From an uncultured Clostridiaceae bacterium (GTDB taxonomy: Bacteria > Bacillota > Clostridia > Lachnospirales > Lachnospiraceae): a stretch of DNA of 9,971 bases. The notes under the pieces are model-generated. The model made no database searches, was not told where the DNA came from, and saw only the letters and a list, made by a program, of their open reading frames with translations. The stretch lies in contig CATKZA010000029.1 in the NCBI GenBank assembly GCA_949841235.1, positions 1-9,971 of the forward strand, read 5' to 3'. The position numbers and the translations under genes were made by a program. Of this stretch, positions 1-5,672 are shown piece after piece (position 1 is the first letter of the stretch; every line of letters begins with the position of its first letter).

Positions 1-1
1 T

Positions 2-114
2 GTGTTTTCCGTCAGAGGCACTTGCGAATCGCCGATACTTGCGAGACGTTTTTTGTCTCGTTATGTATCGTGGCGTTATGAGCGGTAGCGAAAGCGTGCC
101 TCTTAGGAAAACAC
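2..114. repeat. Long imperfect fold-back (113-nt inverted repeat)
   Basis: Outer arms GTGTTTTCC (2-10) and GGAAAACAC (106-114) are perfectly complementary. The next segments AGAGGCAC (14-21) and GTGCCTCT (96-103) also pair, as do GATAC (34-38) with GTATC (65-69) and CGAGAC (42-47) with GTCTCG (55-60), around a T-rich loop. Internal stretches between these stems do not match well. No coding sequence fits. It is about 260 bp beyond the efp stop codon and resembles the other palindromic elements of the window in shape but not in arm sequence. It may be a structured repeat, or a transcript end for efp or for a gene to the left. No uridine tract follows the outer stem. Confidence 0.7.
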
Positions 115-377
115 TGAAACGGTGCATGATGCTCAGACAATGCTGCGAGGCACATATTCATCGAAACCTTGCAAGGCAAAGTTCCTCTCGAAATCCTACG
201 TTGTCTAACGGCGGGTCCATGATTTCTTTTTCGGATGCCACTCAAAACTTTGGAGCAAAAAACTTCAATAACCTATGCTGTGCAGTCTGCAAAAGTTCAC
301 ATGTTGGGCAGATAACAAGATATTATCCATCTTCAATTTGACTGTGAATAGTAACGACAGACTGAAATCTCTGAACT
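115..377. other. Intergenic region downstream of efp, no gene seen
   Basis: This stretch follows the efp stop codon. Short reading frames on both strands lack a ribosome binding site and resemble no family I recognise. No rho-independent terminator with a T-run is obvious behind efp. A TGTGAATAGTAAC motif at 343-355 recurs in similar form in other gaps (around 1036-1046 reversed and 5588-5596), so the segment may contain degenerate repeat sequence. Confidence 0.5.
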
Positions 378-932
378 CTATACTCTCTTCAAATACTCCC
401 CTGTGCGGGTATCAATCTGAATCACGTCACCAGTCTCCACGAAGAGAGGTACATTTACCTGAGCGCCAGTCTCCACGGTAGCGGGCTTATTGGCTCCCTG
501 GGCCGTATCTCCCTTAAAGCCCGGCTCCGTCTCCGTAACCTCCAGTTCCACAAAAAGCGGCGGCTCGATGGCAAACACTTCGCCATTGTGGGAGAGCATC
601 TTCACCATCTCATTTTCCTTGACGAACTTCAGGGAATCTCCCACCTGGTCTGCCGTCATGTCAATTTGGTCATAGGTCTCCGTATTCATGAAATGATACA
701 TGTCATCACTGTAGAGATACTGCATCTCCTGACGCTCGATATGAGCCTGGGGACATTTTTCCGTAGGGCGGAAAGTCTTCTCCACCACGCCCCCGCTCTT
801 GATATTCTTTAACTTTGTCCTAACGAAAGCGGCACCCTTGCCAGGCTTTACATGCTGAAACTCAATCACCTGATATACATTGCCTTCAAATTCAATCGTC
901 AAACCATTTCTAAAATCACCTGCTGAAACCAT
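378..932 (-). CDS. efp: Elongation factor P
   Basis: The 184-residue product has the length and sequence of bacterial EF-P. EF-P binds the ribosome between the P and E sites and relieves stalling at polyproline stretches. The N-terminal KOW-like domain (about residues 1-62) carries the exposed loop VKPGKGAAF with Lys32, the position modified in many EF-Ps; which modification this organism uses cannot be read here. Two OB-fold domains follow (about 65-127 and 130-184), ending in the typical [17 protein letters not shown]. The ATG start is supported by AAGGAGG about 8 nt upstream. The gene follows aroK after a 188-bp gap. A TTGACA-like -35 is at 988-993 but has no good -10 partner, so its own promoter is uncertain. 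Cytoplasmic. Identification is firm. Confidence 0.97.
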   Translation of the reverse strand: MVSAGDFRNGLTIEFEGNVYQVIEFQHVKPGKGAAFVRTKLKNIKSGGVVEKTFRPTEKCPQAHIERQEMQYLYSDDMYHFMNTETYDQIDMTADQVGDSLKFVKENEMVKMLSHNGEVFAIEPPLFVELEVTETEPGFKGDTAQGANKPATVETGAQVNVPLFVETGDVIQIDTRTGEYLKRV

Positions 933-1048
933 GTTTATAATCCTCCTTCATGCAAGGAACCGTTCATGCATCATTCAGACAATAACTTGTCAAAATAACT
1001 CCCGAACAATTCCTAATTCACAGTTGCAATTCACAAACTATTCACGAC

Positions 1049-1073
1049 CATGGCAAAAAAGCAAATTGCCATG
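1049..1073. repeat. 8-bp perfect stem-loop between aroK and efp
   Basis: CATGGCAA (1049-1056) and TTGCCATG (1066-1073) are exact reverse complements around a 9-nt loop. It lies 48 bp past the aroK stop. On the transcribed strand no T-tract follows the stem, so it is not a standard intrinsic terminator. It could be an mRNA 3' structure or an operator. Copies of an ATTCAC-type motif lie just beside it (about 1017-1046). Confidence 0.45.
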
Positions 1074-1120
1074 CACGCACTTATATTTAGTCTACCTTAT
1101 TTTTCCATACATTTCAAGCC

Positions 1121-1633
1121 TTATTCCAACACTTCCACGATTCGGTCCGCCACCTGGCCTGGATTCTGCCCATCCGTGGCAACCACCACGTCTGCCGCCG
1201 CCCGATATTTTGGCTCCCTGGCCTCCATCAATTCCCTGATATATGGCACATTCATATTTCCATTCAAGAGGGGACGGTGGGTGCTATCCTTCACCCGATC
1301 ATAGATGGTCTCCGGGGTGGCAGTGAGGAAAACCACCTTGCCAATCTCCCTCATCTTCGCCACATTTTCCTCCCGCATGGCCATTCCGCCGCCACAGGAT
1401 ATGATGCAGGGTTCCTGATCTGCCAGCACATCCAGCATCTCCGTCTCCACCTGCCTGAAATAAGCCTCCCCGGACTGCTCAAAGATCTCCGGGATGCTTC
1501 TGCCCTCCCGCTGCACGATCATGGCATCCGTATCCACTTCCCGCACATGGAGTTTCTGGCTCAATCGCCTGGAGGTGCTGGTCTTTCCCACCCCCATGAA
1601 GCCAATCATAAAAATATGTTCTCTCAATCTCAT
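1121..1633 (-). CDS. aroK: Shikimate kinase
   Basis: The 170-residue product phosphorylates the 3-hydroxyl of shikimate with ATP, the fifth step of the chorismate pathway, in the cytoplasm. The Walker A loop GFMGVGKT spans residues 11-18. The DTD motif (Asp34, Asp36) binds shikimate and Mg. Arg60 in GEAYFRQVE and the GGG at 81-83 are further substrate-site residues. Arg120 in STHRPLL is the lid arginine, and Arg139 lies in the conserved REPKY segment. The frame stays open well upstream, but the start MRLREHIF fits the family length, has GGAGG about 9 nt upstream, and its ATG overlaps the TGA of aroD in an ATGA junction. That overlap implies translational coupling with aroD, the enzyme two steps earlier in the same pathway. 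Confidence 0.96.
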   Translation of the reverse strand: MRLREHIFMIGFMGVGKTSTSRRLSQKLHVREVDTDAMIVQREGRSIPEIFEQSGEAYFRQVETEMLDVLADQEPCIISCGGGMAMREENVAKMREIGKVVFLTATPETIYDRVKDSTHRPLLNGNMNVPYIRELMEAREPKYRAAADVVVATDGQNPGQVADRIVEVLE

Positions 1634-2439
1634 TCCGCATCTCCTCCGTGAAGCACCTTTAAAATATAGCGCAGCTGTTCCACGGGAATCTGTCCCGGCG
1701 CACTGCTCTGCTCCATACATCCGAAACTCACCGACGAGCCAAAATTCTCCCCGGACAGTCTGGTAACTTCCCCCAGCCTTCCCATAGCCATGGTAATGAT
1801 CGGCTTCTCTACAATCAGGCGATCTGCCAGGGATGTGGCCTCCATCAGGCAAATCACATCCTCCCTCTCCTGGGGCATCACGGCCATCTTGGGGATATCC
1901 ACCCCCATCCGGTCCATGAATAGCAATCTCCGCAGGATTTCTTCTCTGGAAGGCGTCCTCTCAAAATCATGGTAGGAGCCAATCACTGCCACCCGCTTTG
2001 ACAGATATTCCACCAGATTCCTCACCTTCTCGTTGCAGGCATCCGTCACACGCCACTCCCTCTTGGAAGAAACCCTGGTATCATATCCCCGGAAAACCTC
2101 CACATCTACCAAGTCCACATATCCGCTGTCCGCTACCGCACGGAGCAGGCTGCCATATTCGGAGAGGGAGATGCTCTGCTTCCCCCCCTCCCTGTCAGTA
2201 CGGCAGGTAAAAAGCAATGGAAGTTCCCCCAGAATGCACTGCAATAATCCGGCAGTCTCCACCACCTTGTCCCTGTCATCTCCCTGTTCGTAAAAATCGC
2301 TGCGCCACTCCGCCAAATCCACGTATTCCTTGGGAATATCCTGCGCCTGGGTCAAAATTTCATCCTGGCTGCTCCCGGTGATTGGCACGCAAATCTTAGG
2401 CATGCCGATGCCAATCTTCACTCCTTTTACCTGTACCAT
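1630..2439 (-). CDS. aroD: 3-dehydroquinate dehydratase, type I
   Basis: The 269-residue product belongs to the class I (Schiff base) dehydroquinases, which convert 3-dehydroquinate to 3-dehydroshikimate in chorismate synthesis. The catalytic pair is visible: His157 in GSYHDFERTP and Lys184 in VDIPKMAVMPQ, the Schiff-base lysine. Substrate-binding elements include EWRSD (45-49), TCRTDREGG (78-86), the arginine in GEVTRLSG (about 227), and the SAPGQ loop (246-250). The start ATG has a modest GAGG 7 nt upstream. The stop overlaps the aroK ATG. A TGGTATAAT extended -10 sequence at 2529-2537, about 90 bp upstream, is the best promoter candidate. The resulting 5' UTR would consist largely of repeat hairpin A. 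Confidence 0.96.
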   Translation of the reverse strand: MVQVKGVKIGIGMPKICVPITGSSQDEILTQAQDIPKEYVDLAEWRSDFYEQGDDRDKVVETAGLLQCILGELPLLFTCRTDREGGKQSISLSEYGSLLRAVADSGYVDLVDVEVFRGYDTRVSSKREWRVTDACNEKVRNLVEYLSKRVAVIGSYHDFERTPSREEILRRLLFMDRMGVDIPKMAVMPQEREDVICLMEATSLADRLIVEKPIITMAMGRLGEVTRLSGENFGSSVSFGCMEQSSAPGQIPVEQLRYILKVLHGGDAE

Positions 2440-2455
2440 ACCAAAACCTCATTCT

Positions 2456-2516
2456 AGGCGAAACCTTAGATTTTCTTGTCGGCTGATTTAGGCCGGCTTA
2501 GAAAATCTTTTCGCCT
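2456..2516 (+). repeat. Palindromic repeat, copy A (long hairpin only)
   Basis: The structure nests three stems: AGGCGAAA (2456-2463) with TTTCGCCT (2509-2516); AGATTTTCT (2468-2476) with AGAAAATCT (2500-2508), both perfect; and GTCGGC (2478-2483) with GCCGGC (2492-2497), with one wobble. A 4-nt bulge CCTT sits on the 5' side after the outer stem. Copies B and C have the same layout, including a bulge of the same length. It lies 17 bp upstream of aroD and would be in the aroD 5' UTR. Confidence 0.85.
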
Positions 2517-2528
2517 TGCACACTTCCA

Positions 2529-2537
2529 ATTATACCA
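2529..2537 (-). promoter_or_regulatory. Candidate extended -10 promoter for aroD-aroK
   Basis: On the minus strand this reads TGGTATAAT, a perfect TATAAT preceded by the TGN of extended -10 promoters. No convincing -35 hexamer is found 16-18 nt upstream, which extended -10 promoters can tolerate. Initiation would fall near 2522, giving an aroD leader of roughly 80 nt made mostly of hairpin A. The site lies inside the tandem repeat region, so the repeat itself may have supplied the promoter. Confidence 0.4.
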
Positions 2538-2562
2538 GCCACGAAGCCCAACTTCGCTTTGC

Positions 2563-2669
2563 GGCACAAACAATCCATGAGAGGAAGAACAGTTCCGCTG
2601 TTCTTCCCAAGCGAAACTTTAGATTTTCTTGCCGGCTGATTTAGGCCAGCTTAGAAAATCTTTTCGCCT
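2563..2669 (+). repeat. Palindromic repeat, copy B (small plus long hairpin)
   Basis: It begins with GGCACAAACAAT. The small hairpin follows: GAAGAACAG (2584-2592), loop TTCCG, CTGTTCTTC (2598-2606). The long hairpin has an outer stem GCGAAA (2611-2616) with TTTCGC (2662-2667), bulge CTTT, middle stem AGATTTTCT (2621-2629) with AGAAAATCT (2653-2661), and inner stem GCCGGC (2631-2636) with GCCAGC. By eye about 51 of the first 60 bases match copy C. Together with copy A it makes a tandem arrangement in which the long hairpin occurs twice, about 150 bp apart. Its far edge touches the stop codon of the 42-aa gene. Confidence 0.88.
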
Positions 2670-2797
2670 TACACACTTTCGTCATCCAATGTGTTCTTCA
2701 CCGCTGCCACGATGGCTGACGTAGCCGCCACAACCACTACAACTGCCACCACAACCACTGCGATCACTCCTGCAATCACTCCTGCACCTAATCCCAT
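2669..2797 (-). CDS. 42-aa hydrophobic membrane microprotein (hypothetical)
   Basis: I do not recognise this product. The frame runs MGLGAGVIAGVIA..., a Gly/Ile/Val/Ala stretch from about residue 3 to 33 that would make one transmembrane helix. It ends in a short polar, acidic tail KNTLDDESV. Evidence for expression is the ribosome binding site: AAAGGAGG sits 7 nt before the ATG and is among the strongest in the window. It begins 55 bp after the thrS stop with no terminator between, so it is probably co-transcribed with thrS. Its TAA is embedded in the edge of repeat copy B. It has no cleavable signal-peptide features such as a basic N-terminus. It could be a small membrane regulator, a toxin-like peptide, or a lineage-specific protein; function is unknown. 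Confidence 0.72.
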   Translation of the reverse strand: MGLGAGVIAGVIAVVVVAVVVVVAATSAIVAAVKNTLDDESV

Positions 2798-2852
2798 ATC
2801 ACTACCTCCTTTTTTTGACTAACGCACTGTCACAACTCATGACTTAAAAACT

Positions 2853-4817
2853 CTATTTCTTCTGCTCCTCCACCTCTATGGGGCGAATCCTCTTGGTGCG
2901 GATTTCCTCGCAAATCTCGCCAATGAAGTCTGCCAACTCCTTCTGCCCCTCATCTCCGGCAAAACGGCTGCGGACAGAAACCTTCCTCTCTTCCTCCTCC
3001 TTACCGCCCACAACCAGCATGTAAGGCACTTTCGCAATCCTTGCCTCCCTGATCTTGTAGCCAATCTTCTCAGAGCGGTTGTCAATCTCCGCATCAATGC
3101 CATTTCTTCTCAGTTCGGCCAGCACCTGTTTTCCATAATCCGAATACTTTTCAGAAATGGGCAGCACCCGCACTTGTTCCGGACACAGCCATGTAGGGAA
3201 CTTCCCTGCGTATTTCTCAATCAGCCATGCCAAGGTGCGCTCATAGCATCCCATAGATGTTCTATGAATAATGCAGGGACGCTGCTTATCTCCATTCTGG
3301 TCAATATAATACATATCGAACTGCTCGGCCAGCAGGGCATCCCACTGGATGGTAATCATGGTATCTTCCTTCCCATACACATTCTTCGCATTGATGTCAA
3401 TCTTCGGACCATAGAATGCCGCCTCTCCCACATCCTCCACATAGGGAATCTTAAGTTCATCCATAATTTCCCGCATGTGCTGCTGGGTCTCCTCCCAGAC
3501 TTCCGGCTCGCCGATATATTTCTCTTGGTCATCCGGATCCCATTTGGATAGGTGGTACGTCACATCCTCCTCCACTCCCAAGGTTTGCAGACAGTGCTTC
3601 GCCAGAGCCAGACAGCCCTTAAACTCCTCCACCATCTGGTCAGGACGCACGATCAGATGTCCCTCGGATATGGTAAACTGGCGCACTCGCGTAAGTCCGT
3701 GCATCTCGCCGGAATCCTCATTGCGGAACAGCGTAGACGTCTCGCCGTATCGGAGAGGAAGATCCCTATAGGAATGCTGGGCTGCCTTGTACACATAGTA
3801 CTGGAATGGGCAGGTCATGGGACGGAGTGCCAGCACTTCCTTATCCTTTTTCTCATCTCCCAGCACAAACATGCCATCTGTATAGTGATCCCAATGCCCC
3901 GACATCTTATACAGGTCGCTCTTGGCCATGAGGGGGGTCTTGGTGCGCACATAGCCCCATTCATTGTCCTCCAAATCCTCGATCCAGCGCTGCATCTTCT
4001 GAATCATCTTCGCCCCCTTGGGCATCAGCAGAGGCAATCCCTGGCCAATCACATCCACCGTGGTGAATAACTCCATCTCCCGCCCCAACTTGTTGTGATC
4101 CCGCTTCTTGATCTCCTCCAGATAATTCAGATACTCCTCCAAGTCCGCCTTTTTATTGAAAGCCGTCCCATAGATGCGGGTGAGCATCTTGTTCTTCTCA
4201 TCTCCACGCCAGTAAGCACCGGAAGAGGATGTCAATTTAAAGGCCTTAATCGGCTTCGTGGACATCAGATGAGGTCCGGCACAAAACTCAATGAAATCTC
4301 CCTGCTGGTAGAAGGTAAAGGTGTCCGTCTCCGGATGCTCCTGGATCATCTCCACCTTATAGGGTTCCTGCCTTTCCGTCATCAATTTGACAGCCTCCTC
4401 CTTGGTCAGCGTAAACCGCTCCAGAGAATCCCCCTTCTTAATGATGGCCTTCATTTCCTTCTCAATGGCATCCAGAGCCTCCCTGTCCAGGCTCTCCATG
4501 TCAAAATCATAATAGTAGCCATTGTCAATGGCCGGCCCGATGGTCAGCTTAGCCTCCGGATACAGATTCTGCACCGCCTGAGCCAGCACATGGGCGCAGG
4601 TATGCCGATATGCCTTTTTCCCTGCCTCGGAATCAAAAGTCAGGATATTCAGGCTGCAATCCCTCTCAACCACCGTGCGAAGGTCTACAACCTCTCCGTC
4701 CACCTCCGCCACGCAGGCAACCCTGGCAAGCCCCTCGCTGATATCTCTCGCAATATCAATCACGGCCATAGGCTCGCCGTATTCCTTCCACGAGCCATCC
4801 TTCAATGTCACTTTCAT
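2853..4817 (-). CDS. thrS: Threonyl-tRNA synthetase
   Basis: The 654-residue product charges tRNA-Thr. Visible domains are an N-terminal TGS domain (about 1-61), the editing domain with HxxxH (His72, His76) and the CAGPH motif (Cys179, His183), a class II catalytic core (about 245-540), and a C-terminal anticodon-binding domain (about 545-650). The catalytic zinc ligands are Cys336 in RPMTCPFQ, His387 in ISEGHLIV and His518 in CIIHR. Motif 2 is TRVRQFTISEGH and motif 3 is GCYERTLAWLIE. Around motif 2 the sequence (CPFQYYVYKAAQHS, ISEGH) departs from the Escherichia coli form but keeps the key residues. The ATG has GGAGG about 9 nt upstream. Expression is controlled by the T-box leader upstream, and a 42-aa gene follows closely. 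Confidence 0.98.
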   Translation of the reverse strand: MKVTLKDGSWKEYGEPMAVIDIARDISEGLARVACVAEVDGEVVDLRTVVERDCSLNILTFDSEAGKKAYRHTCAHVLAQAVQNLYPEAKLTIGPAIDNGYYYDFDMESLDREALDAIEKEMKAIIKKGDSLERFTLTKEEAVKLMTERQEPYKVEMIQEHPETDTFTFYQQGDFIEFCAGPHLMSTKPIKAFKLTSSSGAYWRGDEKNKMLTRIYGTAFNKKADLEEYLNYLEEIKKRDHNKLGREMELFTTVDVIGQGLPLLMPKGAKMIQKMQRWIEDLEDNEWGYVRTKTPLMAKSDLYKMSGHWDHYTDGMFVLGDEKKDKEVLALRPMTCPFQYYVYKAAQHSYRDLPLRYGETSTLFRNEDSGEMHGLTRVRQFTISEGHLIVRPDQMVEEFKGCLALAKHCLQTLGVEEDVTYHLSKWDPDDQEKYIGEPEVWEETQQHMREIMDELKIPYVEDVGEAAFYGPKIDINAKNVYGKEDTMITIQWDALLAEQFDMYYIDQNGDKQRPCIIHRTSMGCYERTLAWLIEKYAGKFPTWLCPEQVRVLPISEKYSDYGKQVLAELRRNGIDAEIDNRSEKIGYKIREARIAKVPYMLVVGGKEEEERKVSVRSRFAGDEGQKELADFIGEICEEIRTKRIRPIEVEEQKK

Positions 4818-4891
4818 GTTTTATCTCCTCCATTTCTGCAAAGAAAACTTTTGCTCACTATTTTCACACTTTCAAACATGCCAACTTCACT

Positions 4892-5000
4892 GGCACAAAC
4901 AATTCATGAAAGGAAGAACAGCTCCGCTGTTCTTCTTAGGTGCGACTTTAGTTTTTCTTTGGCATGGTTTTTTCATGCCTTAGAAAAACTTCGCACCTTT
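4892..5000 (+). repeat. Palindromic repeat, copy C (small plus long hairpin)
   Basis: It starts GGCACAAACAAT like copy B. The small hairpin is GAAGAACAG (4913-4921), loop CTCCG, CTGTTCTTC (4927-4935). The long hairpin is AGGTGCGA (4938-4945) with TCGCACCT (4991-4998), bulge CTTT, AGTTTTTCT (4950-4958) with AGAAAAACT (4982-4990), and GGCATG (4961-4966) with CATGCC (4974-4979); all stems are perfect. Compared with A and B, both arms changed together in each of the three long-hairpin stems. It lies between the T-box terminator and the thrS start, so it is inside the thrS 5' UTR, transcribed as its complement. Confidence 0.88.
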
Positions 5001-5068
5001 CACGCTTTCATACATGGCAGTTTCGCAAACGCAGTGGCAATTCGCTGCGGCGAACTTTCCAGCAAACC

Positions 5069-5107
5069 AAAAAATCCCTCCTGGTATCCAATGGTTACCA
5101 GAAGGGA
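5069..5107 (-). terminator. T-box-regulated intrinsic terminator of thrS
   Basis: On the minus strand, TCCCTTCTGGTA (5107-5096) pairs with TACCAGGAGGGA (5086-5075) through 12 pairs including one G-U, followed directly by six T. The 5' arm CCCTT can instead pair with AAGGG of the T-box sequence, giving the mutually exclusive antiterminator. Confidence 0.95.
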
Positions 5108-5310
5108 CGATTTACATTCGCGGTTCCACCCTTATTCAAGAATCCATGCCACCATTCTCGAGAATTGACAGAATCGTGGCAAGTAATCACTTGCTCTCAT
5201 ACGACGATAACGGTGTCTGCCGGGCTGTATTAAAGCCACTCCGAGGTGGTTTTCCACAATAGGCAGCCGGATGCTTCCAGCACTCCCCCAATGCCTATTG
5301 TACTGTACCG
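5069..5310 (-). promoter_or_regulatory. T-box riboswitch (tRNA-Thr sensing) of thrS
   Basis: The T-box sequence AAGGGTGGAACCGCG is at 5133-5119 on the minus strand. It can pair with CCCTT of the following terminator. Upstream of it are a GCAAGT/ACTTGC hairpin (5179-5194, stem III position), the conserved CCGTTATC (5213-5206), the stem I segment GAAAACCACCTCGGAGTGG (5254-5236), and a stem I upper helix ACAATAGGCA/TGCCTATTGT (5301-5292 with 5265-5256) capped by a GCTGGAAGC distal region. AGTA (5304-5301) may form the specifier-loop E motif. The specifier is probably the Thr codon ACA at 5228-5226; ACC at 5214-5212 is the alternative but overlaps the CCGTTA element. Uncharged tRNA-Thr binding would stabilise the antiterminator and turn thrS on. 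Confidence 0.93.
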
Positions 5311-5606
5311 ACCCATTCAGCAATTTTGCTAATCACGAACAAGTCTGTACACTTAACATCAGGAAAGGCATCCCTCTCTGGCCAGGCTACAGTTTGCGGC
5401 ATTCTGCCCACTGCGCCCTCGGTGCTGCTCTCCGCTCCATTGCTGGCTAAGATCCGGATAGCAACCTCTAAGCTGCTGTTACTGCGTACTCTTCTCATCA
5501 ACGTGTTGTCTATCATCTGTTACCATTCACGGCTTCGCCCATCATTGTAACCAGAACGCACTTTCATGCGTGGCAATTTTCATCGGCTGTGAATAATACA
5601 GTTATT
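5311..5606 (-). other. Extended 5' part of the thrS leader
   Basis: This segment of about 300 nt lies between the predicted thrS promoter and the recognisable T-box core. It contains further T-box-like words on the minus strand, GAAGAGTA (5494-5487) and AGAGAG (5379-5374), and a hairpin GGTTGCTA.../...TAGCCAGCAAT near 5470-5440. It also has a CTGGTTAC/GGTAACAG stem near 5555-5515 and a CACTTTCATGCGTGGCA motif (5559-5575, plus strand) resembling the flanks of the repeats. It may be an enlarged stem I, a second degenerate stem I, or inserted repeat DNA. A 73-codon frame runs through it but has no good ribosome binding site. Confidence 0.4.
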
Positions 5607-5635
5607 ATCTTACTATGAACGCCACCCATTGTCAA
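5607..5635 (-). promoter_or_regulatory. Candidate sigma-A promoter for thrS leader
   Basis: On the minus strand TTGACA (5635-5630) is followed after exactly 17 nt by TAAGAT (5612-5607). The -35 is a perfect consensus; the -10 matches at four of six positions. It lies 38 bp beyond the mcp stop codon and upstream of the T-box leader, in the correct direction. Transcription would start near 5600. Confidence 0.65.
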
Positions 5636-5672
5636 GGGTTTCACCATTCATGCGTTCATCCTACATTTTGCA

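Noticed and set aside
12..341. Short frames on both strands left of efp
   Set aside because: They overlap the fold-back, have no ribosome binding site, and have low-information sequence with no family resemblance.
1634..1852. 73-codon N-terminal extension of shikimate kinase
   Set aside because: It overlaps aroD in another frame and matches nothing in the family. The ATGA junction start gives the normal length.
2456..2669. Repeats A and B as a CRISPR array or rho-independent terminators
   Set aside because: There are only two long, imperfect palindromic units without uniform spacers or cas genes, and no T-tract follows the stems on the transcribed strand.
4095..5168. Plus-strand open frame of 357 codons
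   Set aside because: Most of it is antisense to thrS and the rest crosses repeat C and the T-box terminator. It has no ribosome binding site and resembles no known family.
5295..5516. 73-codon minus-strand frame in the thrS leader
   Set aside because: It lies inside the predicted leader RNA, its ATG has no ribosome binding site, and the sequence is better explained as structured RNA. Conservation data could reopen this.
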